Positions 19,024 through 28,893 of a stretch of 34,382 nucleotides of DNA are shown one piece after another; position 1 is the stretch's first letter, and each line of letters begins with the position of its first letter. Where the stretch lies: assembly GCA_943326765.2 (NCBI GenBank), contig CALPUN020000004.1, forward strand, positions 1-34,382, written 5' to 3'. Position numbers and translations under genes: made by a program. The stretch is from Bifidobacterium breve. GTDB lineage: Bacteria > Bacteroidota > Bacteroidia > Flavobacteriales > Flavobacteriaceae. A model generated the notes under the pieces. The model made no database searches. It saw nothing but the letters and a program-made list of their open reading frames with translations, and was not told where the DNA came from.

Positions 19024-20244
19024 ATGAACTATCAAGAAACAGTGCATTGGATGTTTCATCAATTGCCGATGTACCAACTACAAGGTGCTTCTGCCTATAA
19101 AAAAGACTTAAACAATACTTTATTGCTTGCGGATTATTTGGGGCATCCCGAAGAAAAACTTCGATGCATTCATGTTGCCGGCACAAATGGCAAGGGATCG
19201 ACTTCCCATTTTTTAGCTTCTGTTTTTCAAGAAGCGGGTTATAAAGTTGGTTTGTATACTTCACCGCATTTAAAAGATTTTAGAGAGCGAATTAAAATTA
19301 ATGGCGAACTCATTTCGGAAGCATTTGTCACTGATTTTATTGGCAAACACCGAAGCTTCTTTGAAAAGCATGACCTGAGTTTTTTTGAAATGAGTGTCGG
19401 ATTGGCGTTTGATTATTTTCAGGAACAGCAGGTTCATATCGCTATCATAGAAGTTGGCATGGGCGGACGATTGGATTCGACGAACATCATCACGCCTCTT
19501 TTATCAGTGATCACCAATATTGGTTTCGACCATACTCAATTTCTGGGCAATACGTTAGCGGCCATTGCGACGGAAAAAGCAGGCATTATTAAAAGAAATA
19601 TTCCCGTAGTGGTTGGCGAATATACGTCGGAAACAAAGTCGGTATTTATAAACACCGCGACTGAAAATGATTCGGAAATTTATTTTGCCTCCGATTTAAT
19701 TCCAAAAACCTATCCGTCTCCGTTGGAAGGAAATTACCAACTTAAAAATAAGAAGACGGTCTTGCAAGCACTTCGTGTCATGCAAAAAACGCTTGACTTT
19801 ACTATTTCCGAAGAAGCGATTCAAGCTGGATTCTTGAATGTAATTCAAAATACGGGACTGCAAGGAAGATGGCAACAATTGCAAGAGACCCCGAAAGTAA
19901 TCTGCGATACCGCGCATAACAAAGAAGGGTTGCTTTTAGTTTTAGAGCAAGTGCTTTGCGAAGATTTTGAGCATTTGCACATCGTTTTGGGTATGGTAAA
20001 CGATAAGGATTTGAATCAAATCTTGCCTATATTTCCGAAAAATGCTATTTATTATTTTTGCAAACCGCACATTCCTAGAGGTTTAGATGCTTTTGTTTTA
20101 AAAAACGAAGCGGCTAAATTTGGTTTAATTGGCAAGGGATATCCTTCAGTTTCTGAGGCCTACAATGAGGCACTACTTGTGGCAAAAGCGACTGATTTTA
20201 TCTATATTGGCGGGAGTACGTTTGTTGTTGCTGAAATACTATAA
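19024..20244 (+). CDS. folC: Bifunctional folylpolyglutamate synthase/dihydrofolate synthase
   Basis: 406 aa; HVAGTNGKGSTSHFLASVFQEAGYKVGLYTSPHL, EVGMGGRLDSTN. Confidence 0.95.
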   Translation: MNYQETVHWMFHQLPMYQLQGASAYKKDLNNTLLLADYLGHPEEKLRCIHVAGTNGKGSTSHFLASVFQEAGYKVGLYTSPHLKDFRERIKINGELISEAFVTDFIGKHRSFFEKHDLSFFEMSVGLAFDYFQEQQVHIAIIEVGMGGRLDSTNIITPLLSVITNIGFDHTQFLGNTLAAIATEKAGIIKRNIPVVVGEYTSETKSVFINTATENDSEIYFASDLIPKTYPSPLEGNYQLKNKKTVLQALRVMQKTLDFTISEEAIQAGFLNVIQNTGLQGRWQQLQETPKVICDTAHNKEGLLLVLEQVLCEDFEHLHIVLGMVNDKDLNQILPIFPKNAIYYFCKPHIPRGLDAFVLKNEAAKFGLIGKGYPSVSEAYNEALLVAKATDFIYIGGSTFVVAEIL

Positions 20245-20260
20245 TTAATCGAAAATTTAT

Positions 20261-20290
20261 TTGCAGATACCAAAAACAAGCTTATATTTG
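20261..20290 (+). promoter_or_regulatory. Bacteroidetes-type promoter of tRNA-Val
   Basis: TTG (20261-20263) - 19 nt - TATATTTG (20283-20290), ending 11 nt before the tRNA. Confidence 0.75.
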
Positions 20291-20301
20291 CAGAGCAATA
20301 A

Positions 20302-20379
20302 GGGCGATTAGCTCAGTTGGTTCAGAGCATCTGGTTTACACCCAGAGGGTCGGGGGTTCGAATCCCTCATCGCCCACCA
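20302..20379 (+). tRNA. tRNA-Val (anticodon UAC), CCA encoded
   Basis: GGGCGAT/ATCGCCC acceptor stem, anticodon stem TCTGG-TTTACAC-CCAGA, GGTTCGAATCC T-arm, ACCA end. Confidence 0.97.
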
Positions 20380-20384
20380 TATTT

Positions 20385-20413
20385 AACTCTTCAGGAAACT
20401 GAGGAGTTTTTTT
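20385..20413 (+). terminator. Terminator of tRNA-Val
   Basis: AACTCTTCAG-GAAA-CTGAGGAGTT followed by a T-tract. Confidence 0.85.
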
Positions 20414-20492
20414 ATGGGGTATAGTGTTTCCAAAAAACTAGTTCTAATTCTAAACCCTTTCTCTTGTTCTTAACAGAATTGTCCTTGGGTGA

Positions 20493-21776
20493 TTAAAGGT
20501 ATTCTAAAGTACGCTCTAAAGCCATCCCTCTCGATCCCTTGATCAAGATCATTTTGTTTTGTAACGATTCCTTTTGAAGCGCCTCCATGAAACTTTCAAA
20601 AGTTTCATAAAAATAAAAATGAGTCTTCTCTACTTTACTTTGGTAAAAATCTTTCCCTATAAAATAACAAGTGATGGTGTTTTCATTTAGGAGTACATTT
20701 ACTATGGCTTTGTGTTCGGATATACTTTCGGTTCCCAACTCAAACATGTCGCCAAGAATAGCAATTTTGTTTTCATTTTCAAGTTGGCTAAAGTTGGCAA
20801 TCGCAACGGCCATACTACTCGGATTCGCATTATAGGCATCTAGAATAATTTCATTCGTATTTTTATGCACCAATTGAGAACGGTTGTTTTCAGGTATGTA
20901 GCTTTCAATAGCTTGTCTTATGGATTCATCATCTACCTCAAAATATTTTCCAATGGCAATGGCTGCATTGATATTATTGGCATTATAAAGTCCAATCAGC
21001 CGGGAATGGATCGTAGTATTATCCCATTGAATTTTCACGAACGGGTTGGCCGAAACTGAAGTAATATTCACAAAAGCCTCCGATTTATTTACTCCAAAAG
21101 AAACAATTTTCATTTCTTTAGTTTTTGTGACTTGCAACGGATCTTCAAGATTTACAAAAACGGTTTTATCATTTTGTGAAAGAAAAGTATACATTTCACT
21201 TTTTCCTTTGATAACCCCATCAACACCACCGAAACCTTCGAGGTGCGCTTTACCAAAATTAGTGATGTACCCAAAATCGGGTTGTGCAATAGTACATAAG
21301 AACTCAATTTCTTTTTGGTGGTTGGCTCCCATTTCCACGATTCCGATTTGTGTGGTCGCATCGAAAGAAAGCAATGTTAGTGGAACTCCGATATGGTTGT
21401 TTAAATTTCCAAGGGTAGCTTTGGTCCTGAATTTTTTTGAAAGCACCACTTGAATCAACTCTTTTGTCGTAGTTTTTCCATTGCTTCCCGTTAAAGCTAT
21501 AATGGGTAACTGCAAGTAATTTCTATGAAACTTGGCTAACTCTTGCAGTGACACTAGACTATCATTTACAAGAATGGTTCGTTCGTCAATAAAGTAATTG
21601 GGATTGTCGATGACTACATATTTAGCCCCTTTTTCTAGAGCTTCTTTAGCAAAAGTATTGGCGTCGAAACGATCTCCTTTAATCGCAACAAAAAAAGAAT
21701 TTGGTAAAATGTTTCTGGTGTCGATTGAAATCGAATCACAGGTTAGGAACAAATTATGAATGTGTTGCATCTCCAT
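20493..21776 (-). CDS. murF: UDP-N-acetylmuramoyl-tripeptide--D-alanyl-D-alanine ligase
   Basis: 427 aa; ISIDTRNILPNSFFVAIKGDRFDAN, ALTGSNGKTTTKELIQ, YNANPSSM. Confidence 0.96.
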   Translation of the reverse strand: MEMQHIHNLFLTCDSISIDTRNILPNSFFVAIKGDRFDANTFAKEALEKGAKYVVIDNPNYFIDERTILVNDSLVSLQELAKFHRNYLQLPIIALTGSNGKTTTKELIQVVLSKKFRTKATLGNLNNHIGVPLTLLSFDATTQIGIVEMGANHQKEIEFLCTIAQPDFGYITNFGKAHLEGFGGVDGVIKGKSEMYTFLSQNDKTVFVNLEDPLQVTKTKEMKIVSFGVNKSEAFVNITSVSANPFVKIQWDNTTIHSRLIGLYNANNINAAIAIGKYFEVDDESIRQAIESYIPENNRSQLVHKNTNEIILDAYNANPSSMAVAIANFSQLENENKIAILGDMFELGTESISEHKAIVNVLLNENTITCYFIGKDFYQSKVEKTHFYFYETFESFMEALQKESLQNKMILIKGSRGMALERTLEYL

Positions 21777-21795
21777 AGTAAAAAAATTAAAAAAT

Positions 21796-21818
21796 AAAAG
21801 CCCTATGAAAGGGCTTTT
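21796..21818 (-). terminator. Intrinsic terminator after gldJ
   Basis: AAAAGCCC-TATGAAA-GGGCTTTT with A-rich flank on plus (T-tract on minus). Confidence 0.8.
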
Positions 21819-21837
21819 ATAAAGTATCGCTTAGAAA

Positions 21838-23559
21838 TTAATTTCTTGGTCGTTTTTTCTTATCGGCTTTTGGCCCTACTCTTGACATGGCGCATCGGAA
21901 TCCGATATAATCCGTTGCCATATCTTGAGGGAAGTATCTTCTTTGAGCAGGATCTAACCAATACGCTCTATCTCTCCAAGAACCTCCTTTGTATACTCGA
22001 ACGTTATCATTTACAAGAGTAGTTCTTTTGTTTGATTTGTCGTATTTTCTAACCATATTTCCTAAGCTGTCAGTCGTAACATTATGCTCTGGCGAGTCGT
22101 ACATTTTGTGTTTCTCTTTGGTTTTAGCATCTTCTACTTCTTCCGCATTTCCGAATTTAAAATAACGAGTCGATTGTTTGTCTCCATCTCTGTAGTTTTT
22201 CTCGTCGCTTTTGTCGAAGTTTTGTCTCAAATAAGTTTCTTTCTCATCTACTGGAACTTGTGCCAATTGCCCTGGGAAATTACGAGCCATGATTCTACCA
22301 TTAGATAAAGTGTCGAAGGTTTGTGTTTCTGCAGATACTAATTCTGCTTTTCCATCTTCTCCAATTTTGTTTTTCGTATAAACATTACCTCTAAAGTAGT
22401 TGAAATCACTTGCTTCATCGTCAACGATTGGTCTGTAAACATCGGCAACCCATTCGGCTACGTTTCCAGCCATATCATACAATCCAAAATCATTTGGTGG
22501 GTATGATTTCACTACGTTAGTAATGTCAGCACCGTCATCAGACCATCCTGCGATTCCACCGTAATCTCCTTTTCCTTGTTTAAAGTTGGCCAATTGATCC
22601 CCGCGAACTTTTCTTTTTCCAGAACGAGTATACGAACCAGACCATGGATATTTCTTTTGTCCTTTGTAGATGTTGTATTCTCTCTGACCCACATCGGCGG
22701 CAGCGGCATATTCCCATTCTGCTTCGGTTGGCAGTCGGTATTCAGGAAGAATTAAACCTGAAGATCGTTGAGCGTATACATTTTTAGCCGGCGCTTCTGT
22801 AGCAGCTTGTCCTTTACCTCCAGCAACTTTTACTGGTTTTGATTTTGAATTTCTTGGCCCTTTTAATACAATTTTATCATCCCCTCCAAAAGCTTTGGTA
22901 GGTTGATTTAAATATGTTTCGGTACTAAAAGTTGTCTCTGCTTTCGCATCGACCACTTTCGCATCTTTTTTCAAATAGCCTTGAGTTTCGAGAGTGTTTT
23001 CGTTAACACGGTCTGTTCTCCATTTACTGAATTCTACAGCTTGAATCCAATTTACTCCAACAACTGGATAACTAGCATAAGCGGGGTGTCTTAAGTAATT
23101 ATTAGTCATCGTTTCATTGTATCCTAGACGATTTCTCCATACTAAAGTATCAGGAGAAGCACCTTCATAGATGTTTTTATAGTTTTCTTGTTCTGGTGGA
23201 AAAACTCGTTTCAACCAATCCAAGTATTCCATATACATGAGGTTCGTTACTTCCGTTTCGTCCATGTAGAAAGACATTACGTGTTGTTGATTTGGAGAGT
23301 TGTTCCAATCGTGCATCACGTCATCTTGAACTTTACCCATAGTAAAGGTTCCGCCTTCAACCATTACTAAACCTGGACCTGTAGCTTGTTTCTTAAAATT
23401 AGAAGCATATTGGAAGCCTCCTTTTTTATCGTTTATCTTCCACCCTGTAGCCGTCGAAGAGTTTTTTGCGCTTGACTTTTTACTACAGCTAGTAGCAATC
23501 CCAAATACTATTACGAGTGATAGTAAGAGTTTGACAGTCATAATTTTGTTTACTTTCAT
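21838..23559 (-). CDS. gldJ: Gliding motility lipoprotein GldJ (formylglycine-generating enzyme-like fold)
   Basis: 573 aa; lipobox VFGIATSC, GGTFTMGKVQDD, YRLPTEAEWEYAAAAD, FGLYDMAGNVAEWVADVY, RVYKGGSWRDRAYWLDPAQRRYF, IGFRCAMSRVG. Confidence 0.93.
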   Translation of the reverse strand: MKVNKIMTVKLLLSLVIVFGIATSCSKKSSAKNSSTATGWKINDKKGGFQYASNFKKQATGPGLVMVEGGTFTMGKVQDDVMHDWNNSPNQQHVMSFYMDETEVTNLMYMEYLDWLKRVFPPEQENYKNIYEGASPDTLVWRNRLGYNETMTNNYLRHPAYASYPVVGVNWIQAVEFSKWRTDRVNENTLETQGYLKKDAKVVDAKAETTFSTETYLNQPTKAFGGDDKIVLKGPRNSKSKPVKVAGGKGQAATEAPAKNVYAQRSSGLILPEYRLPTEAEWEYAAAADVGQREYNIYKGQKKYPWSGSYTRSGKRKVRGDQLANFKQGKGDYGGIAGWSDDGADITNVVKSYPPNDFGLYDMAGNVAEWVADVYRPIVDDEASDFNYFRGNVYTKNKIGEDGKAELVSAETQTFDTLSNGRIMARNFPGQLAQVPVDEKETYLRQNFDKSDEKNYRDGDKQSTRYFKFGNAEEVEDAKTKEKHKMYDSPEHNVTTDSLGNMVRKYDKSNKRTTLVNDNVRVYKGGSWRDRAYWLDPAQRRYFPQDMATDYIGFRCAMSRVGPKADKKKRPRN

Positions 23560-23771
23560 ACTTTAGTAGGTAATAAATTTAAGGCGCAATATAAGAATTA
23601 ACCTTTACACTGCAACACCTTTTTTTTAAAAAAAATAAAATTTAATGGGTCCTTTGGGGACCATGAATAACCACTAACGCAAAATTAATACAATTATTAT
23701 GATGTCATCCTGCGAAATAATATAATTTTACTTTTTGTAATAATTCGATTTAAACTACGTTACATACACTG

Positions 23772-26700
23772 ATGAAAAATATTTTCCTATTCTTTATTTT
23801 CCTATTTACTAGTATTTCTTTTGGGCAACAAAAGGGTGACATTATTATTGCATGGAGCCCAAAATCTGCGGTCATTATTGGAGAAACCAAAATGATTGTC
23901 CCTCAGTTTAAGCCCGCCAATTTTCAGTTTGACAGTTACAACAAACAATTACTTTTTACTTCAAAAATTGCTACTTCAGGCGAAGTTGATGAGAAATCGC
24001 TTATCATTTCAAATGTTGTCTACGAAACGATTGCCCCTTCCGAATTAGGAGAGTTAGATCCAAAATCAATCCCAACGGCTGTTCAAGCTTCGGCCAAAAA
24101 CAAAAAAGCTCGGGAGATTAGCAGCACCATTCTTTCTATTTCACCGATTATTAAAGACGGTTCCGATTATAAAAAAATAATTTCCTTCTCCTACACTTTA
24201 GCTGCTCAAAGAAACCGAACAACTGCAACAAACTCCGAATTCAATCAAATTTCAAATTCCGTTTTAGCCTCAGGAGAATGGTATCGCTTTTATGTGGTTT
24301 CGTCAGGGGTTTACATTTTGAATAAAAGTTTTTTCATCCAACTCGGCATCAACGCGAATGTTGTCGACCCTAGAAAAATTAAGATTTATGGCAACGGAGG
24401 GCGAATGATTCCGCTTAAAAATAGCGACTATTATCCTGCCGATTTAAAAGAAAATGCGATTCAAGTCATTGGCGAAAGTGATGGTGTTTTTAACGATCCA
24501 GATTATGCATTGTTTTATGCCGAAGGTGTTGACCAATGGAGCGCAGAAAGCCAAACAAATAACAATCTTTACGATTCCAAATCCTACTACTATATTAACG
24601 TTCAAGGAGAAGACGGAAAACGCATTCAAACTATTGCGGAACCAACCGGCGCAAGCACCATTAGCATTCCTACTTTTGACGATACCCAATACCACGAAGT
24701 AGACAATGTGAATATCGTACGTCTGGGCAGACGTTGGTTCGGGGAAGAATTTGACGGATCCAACGAACAGGATTTCAATTTTAACATTCCAAACATAGAC
24801 ACTTCGGTTCCTGTCAATTTAAAAATATACACCGCTGCCATTTCCTATATAGGCACCACTTTTACAGCTAAAGCTAACGGCCAAGCAGCCGGATCCTTAG
24901 CAATCCCAGCTATTGGAGGTTCTAGGAAAGCAGAATGGAAAGAATTAAGCACACCAATTCCCGCTTCTGAAAATATAAAAATTTCCCTAAGCTATAACAA
25001 CAATGGGGTTCCGGATGCTAAAGGGTATTTGGATTATATTAGACTCAAATCGAAGCGATTCCTAAAAGGCTATGGAAGACAATTCCCATTTCAATATGAA
25101 GCCGCAAGCACGGGAACTGGTATTGGAGAATATCAGTTTACCAATGCCGCTTCTATTCAACAAATTTGGGACATTACTGATTTATTCAATGTTACTAAGA
25201 TTGAAAATCCGAATCAAAACACGTTCTCTTTCAAAGCCAATTTAGGAGAAGTGAGAAAGTACGTGGCGGTTTCTGGAAACAATTATTACGTTCCTCTTCA
25301 AGATGCTCAAAGTAGAGTCTTCAATCAAAATTTAAAAGGCACTATTTTTAACAATAGTCAAGGTCAATTTGAAGATATTGATTATTTGATTGTAACGCCA
25401 AATAGTTTAGCTGCCCAAGCCGAAAAATTGGCTAATTTTCACCGGCAGTATTCCAATTTAAATGTAAAAGTCGTCTCCTTAGAGCAAATCTATAAAGAGT
25501 TCTGTTCTGGAAAACAAGATATTGGCGCCATTCGAAATTTTGTCAAATACGTCTATTTCAATGCTTCATCCCCAGACCGAAAAGTAAAATACTTGAATCT
25601 TTTTGGCGATGCCTCCTACGATTTTAAAAATCGAATTAGCAATAACAGCAACGTGGTCCCTATTTACCACGCTCTAAACAGCTATACCGTAGACCCCAGC
25701 TCTTTTGCCACCGATGATTATTTCGGACTAATGGATGACAACGAAGGGAATGTCGATTTATCGCAAGAAGGGCTTGACATTGCTGTTGGCAGAATGATTG
25801 CAAACAATGTCGTTCAAGCGGACCAACTCGTTAACAAAGTCATTGATTACTACGACATCAAATCTTACGGAAATTGGCGTAACAATTTAGTTCTAGTAGC
25901 CGACGATGCAGATGTGAGCGGCGATCGCACCTTGCAATCCAGCATTAACAATATGACCGATGTCATTGTGGCGCAAAAACCCTTTATGAATTTCAAAAAA
26001 ATTCTTTTGGATTCCTATGTTCAAGAAACTTCTGCCGGAGGAAATCGGTATCCTAAAGCTCGAAAAGACATCTTCGAAGCCTTTGAAAAAGGAGCTTTAG
26101 TTTTTAACTATTTAGGCCATGGTGGTGAAGATGGTTTGTCGCAGGAACGTGTTTGGGAAAAATCAGATGGTCAAAATTTAAGAAATCGCTATAAATATCC
26201 TTTGTTTATTACCATTACCTGCGAATTTTCTAGATTCGACAATCCCTACCGGCCAACAGCTGGAGAATACACTTATTGGAATCCTAGCGGCGGTGCCATT
26301 TCTATGATTACTACTGTTCGAGAAATCTTTCAATCCACCGGACAAGATTTCAATGATACCTTAGCAAAATATTTATTTTCGTATGGTTCAAATGAATATA
26401 CTTCTATAGCGGATGCTTTACGATTGGCAAAAAATGATTTTGCTCCGCGAACTGACGTAGTGTTTTATTTGGGCGACCCTGCTTTGATTTTAGCCATCCC
26501 GAAACCAAAAATTAATTTAACTAAAGTCAACGATGTACCTATAACTGGAGCTATTGACGATTTCAAATCTTTAGCCTATGTGAAATTATCGGGGGAGGTA
26601 ACGGATGAAAACAACAATCCACTTCCTGCCTACAATGGCGAATTGGCTGTTCAGGTTTTTGATAAAAATATTATTCGAACCACATTAAACAATGACAACA

Positions 26701-27587
26701 ATAGCCCCCCTATTAATTTTAGCATATTAGGAGAAACGATCTTTAGAGGCAATGCCACCATTAAAAACGGACAATTTGATTTCGGGTTTGTGGTTCCTAG
26801 AGACATTACCATTGCTCCCGGAAATGGTCGTATCAGTTTTTATAGCAAACGCGGCCAAATTCTTTTTGACAAAACGGGTTACAACAACACCATTCGTGTG
26901 GGCGGCATCAACTTAAATGCTGCAGCAGATAATATTGCACCGAAAGTAAGGCTTTTTATGAATGATCAAAATTTCATTTCGGGTGGCATTACCAATTCTT
27001 CCCCAATATTTTTAGCGTATTTGGAAGATGAAAACGGAATCAATACGGCCAGCGGTATCGGACATGATATTGTGGCTATTTTAGATGGTGATGAAAATAA
27101 TCCCTACAAACTCAACGATTGTTACGAGACGGAACTTGACAATTACAAAAAAGGGAACGTAAAATATCTGTTCCGAAACTTAAGCAAAGGATTGCACACC
27201 ATTACCTTCAAAGCTTGGGATGTTTATAATAATTTGGTAACTGCCGACATTCAGTTTCTAGTGTTAGGAGATGAGTCCGTTCAAATTACCAATGTCCTAA
27301 ACTATCCAAACCCTTTTGTGAATTATACTCAATTTTGGTTTTCCCATAACAAACCTTTCGAACCGCTAGAAGTTCAGGTTCAAGTATTAACCATTACCGG
27401 GAAGTTGGTTTGGACAAAAAATCAAATTATTACTACCGATGGTTTCTTGTCTAGAGAAATTTCTTGGGATGGTAAAGATGATTTCGGGGATAAAATTGGA
27501 AAAGGAGTCTATGTATACAAGCTCACCGTCAAGTCGGTTTTAACGAATACCAAAACAGAAAAATACGAGAAACTTGTAATCCTTTAA
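23772..27587 (+). CDS. porU: Type IX secretion system C25-family sortase PorU
   Basis: 1271 aa; signal peptide, C25-like NYLGHGGEDGLSQERVWE (His) and ITITCEFSRFDNPYRPTAGE (Cys), C-terminal PNPF...SWDGKDDFGDKIGKGVYVYKL domain; next to porV. Confidence 0.94.
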   Translation: MKNIFLFFIFLFTSISFGQQKGDIIIAWSPKSAVIIGETKMIVPQFKPANFQFDSYNKQLLFTSKIATSGEVDEKSLIISNVVYETIAPSELGELDPKSIPTAVQASAKNKKAREISSTILSISPIIKDGSDYKKIISFSYTLAAQRNRTTATNSEFNQISNSVLASGEWYRFYVVSSGVYILNKSFFIQLGINANVVDPRKIKIYGNGGRMIPLKNSDYYPADLKENAIQVIGESDGVFNDPDYALFYAEGVDQWSAESQTNNNLYDSKSYYYINVQGEDGKRIQTIAEPTGASTISIPTFDDTQYHEVDNVNIVRLGRRWFGEEFDGSNEQDFNFNIPNIDTSVPVNLKIYTAAISYIGTTFTAKANGQAAGSLAIPAIGGSRKAEWKELSTPIPASENIKISLSYNNNGVPDAKGYLDYIRLKSKRFLKGYGRQFPFQYEAASTGTGIGEYQFTNAASIQQIWDITDLFNVTKIENPNQNTFSFKANLGEVRKYVAVSGNNYYVPLQDAQSRVFNQNLKGTIFNNSQGQFEDIDYLIVTPNSLAAQAEKLANFHRQYSNLNVKVVSLEQIYKEFCSGKQDIGAIRNFVKYVYFNASSPDRKVKYLNLFGDASYDFKNRISNNSNVVPIYHALNSYTVDPSSFATDDYFGLMDDNEGNVDLSQEGLDIAVGRMIANNVVQADQLVNKVIDYYDIKSYGNWRNNLVLVADDADVSGDRTLQSSINNMTDVIVAQKPFMNFKKILLDSYVQETSAGGNRYPKARKDIFEAFEKGALVFNYLGHGGEDGLSQERVWEKSDGQNLRNRYKYPLFITITCEFSRFDNPYRPTAGEYTYWNPSGGAISMITTVREIFQSTGQDFNDTLAKYLFSYGSNEYTSIADALRLAKNDFAPRTDVVFYLGDPALILAIPKPKINLTKVNDVPITGAIDDFKSLAYVKLSGEVTDENNNPLPAYNGELAVQVFDKNIIRTTLNNDNNSPPINFSILGETIFRGNATIKNGQFDFGFVVPRDITIAPGNGRISFYSKRGQILFDKTGYNNTIRVGGINLNAAADNIAPKVRLFMNDQNFISGGITNSSPIFLAYLEDENGINTASGIGHDIVAILDGDENNPYKLNDCYETELDNYKKGNVKYLFRNLSKGLHTITFKAWDVYNNLVTADIQFLVLGDESVQITNVLNYPNPFVNYTQFWFSHNKPFEPLEVQVQVLTITGKLVWTKNQIITTDGFLSREISWDGKDDFGDKIGKGVYVYKLTVKSVLTNTKTEKYEKLVIL

Positions 27588-27603
27588 TAAAATACTATAT
27601 TTG
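27574..27603 (+). promoter_or_regulatory. Bacteroidetes-type promoter for porV
   Basis: TTG (27574-27576) - 19 nt - TATATTTG (27596-27603), about 20 nt upstream of the porV ATG. Confidence 0.7.
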
Positions 27604-27623
27604 TAAACTTTTAAAAATTTAGA

Positions 27624-28823
27624 ATGAAAAAAATTGCAGCCTTATTACTTTGTATCACTACCGCCCAATTTGCTGAGGCCCAAGTAAGAGTAATCACTAC
27701 TGGAGTTCCCTTTCTATTAGTTGCCGCCGACGCCCGCGCTGCTGGTATGGGAGATAATGGTGTCGCTACTTCCCCTGATGCCTTTTCCCAACAATGGAAC
27801 CCTGCGAAATTTGCATTTTCTACTGATAAACAAGGATTTTCTGTGGGTTATACGCCCTATTTGGTAGAACTAGTAAATGATATCTCGCTTTCTCAAGTGT
27901 CTTACTTTAACCGCTTCAACGAGCACAGTGCCTTTGCAGGAAGTATTCGTTATTTTAGTTTGGGAGAAATTGAATTAAGAGAAAAAGTAGACGATATTCC
28001 AACAGTAGTAAAACCTGCTGAATATGCCTTAGACTTATCGTATGCCTTACAACTTAGCGAACATTTCTCGATGTCGGTTGGAGGACGTTATATTCGTTCT
28101 AATTTAAGAATTCCAACGGAAGGAACTAATTCGGCAGCAGCCACTTCCTTTGCTTTTGATGTTTCTGGCTATTACCAATCCGAAGAAATGGCCTTTAATG
28201 ATTTCAACGGAAAATTACGCTGGGGATTTAATTTACAAAATCTAGGTCCAAAAATTAACTACGACAAAGCGCAAGGAGATGCTGGGTCGAACTTCCTACC
28301 TTCCAACTTAAAAGTGGGATCTGGTTTTGATTTTATTTTGGACGATTACAATAAAGTCTCTTTAAATGTAGAGTTTAACAAATTATTAGTTCCAACACCT
28401 ATCGATCCAAAGCCAACAGACTTAAATGCCGATGGTGATTTTACGGATACTGTAAATGGCGTAAATGAAAATGGAATTGCTCAAGCCAATATTGACTATG
28501 ACAAAATAGGTTGGGTTTCGGGTGTATTCAAATCTTTTAATGACGCCCCTGGCGGATTCAAAGAAGAATTCAAAGAAATTACTTATTCTGCAGGAGCAGA
28601 GTATTTGTACCAAGATTCCTTCGCGTTCCGATTGGGGTATTTCCACGAAAGCCCCGACAAAGGAGCTAGAAAATTTTTATCGCTAGGCGCCGGATTTAAA
28701 TACAACATTGTAAAAGTAGATGTATCGTATCTGTTCTCTACTTCTTCTGTTAAAAACCCATTAGAAAACACACTCCGATTCTCGCTAAGCTTTGCTTTCG
28801 GAGACAAATACGATGAATATTAA
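27624..28823 (+). CDS. porV: Type IX secretion system outer membrane channel/shuttle protein PorV
   Basis: 399 aa; signal peptide, VPFLLVAADARAAGMGDNGVATSPDAFSQQWNPAKFAF, beta-barrel pattern; next to porU. Confidence 0.95.
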   Translation: MKKIAALLLCITTAQFAEAQVRVITTGVPFLLVAADARAAGMGDNGVATSPDAFSQQWNPAKFAFSTDKQGFSVGYTPYLVELVNDISLSQVSYFNRFNEHSAFAGSIRYFSLGEIELREKVDDIPTVVKPAEYALDLSYALQLSEHFSMSVGGRYIRSNLRIPTEGTNSAAATSFAFDVSGYYQSEEMAFNDFNGKLRWGFNLQNLGPKINYDKAQGDAGSNFLPSNLKVGSGFDFILDDYNKVSLNVEFNKLLVPTPIDPKPTDLNADGDFTDTVNGVNENGIAQANIDYDKIGWVSGVFKSFNDAPGGFKEEFKEITYSAGAEYLYQDSFAFRLGYFHESPDKGARKFLSLGAGFKYNIVKVDVSYLFSTSSVKNPLENTLRFSLSFAFGDKYDEY

Positions 28824-28842
28824 TAGTCCTAAATTAATAATT

Positions 28843-28882
28843 AAAAATCCAAATTTCTATTTTTGAAATTTGGATTTTTTTT
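28843..28882 (+). terminator. Terminator after porV
   Basis: AAAAATCCAAATTTC / GAAATTTGGATTTTT 15-bp perfect stem plus T-tract. Confidence 0.88.
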
Positions 28883-28893
28883 CCCAATAAAGT

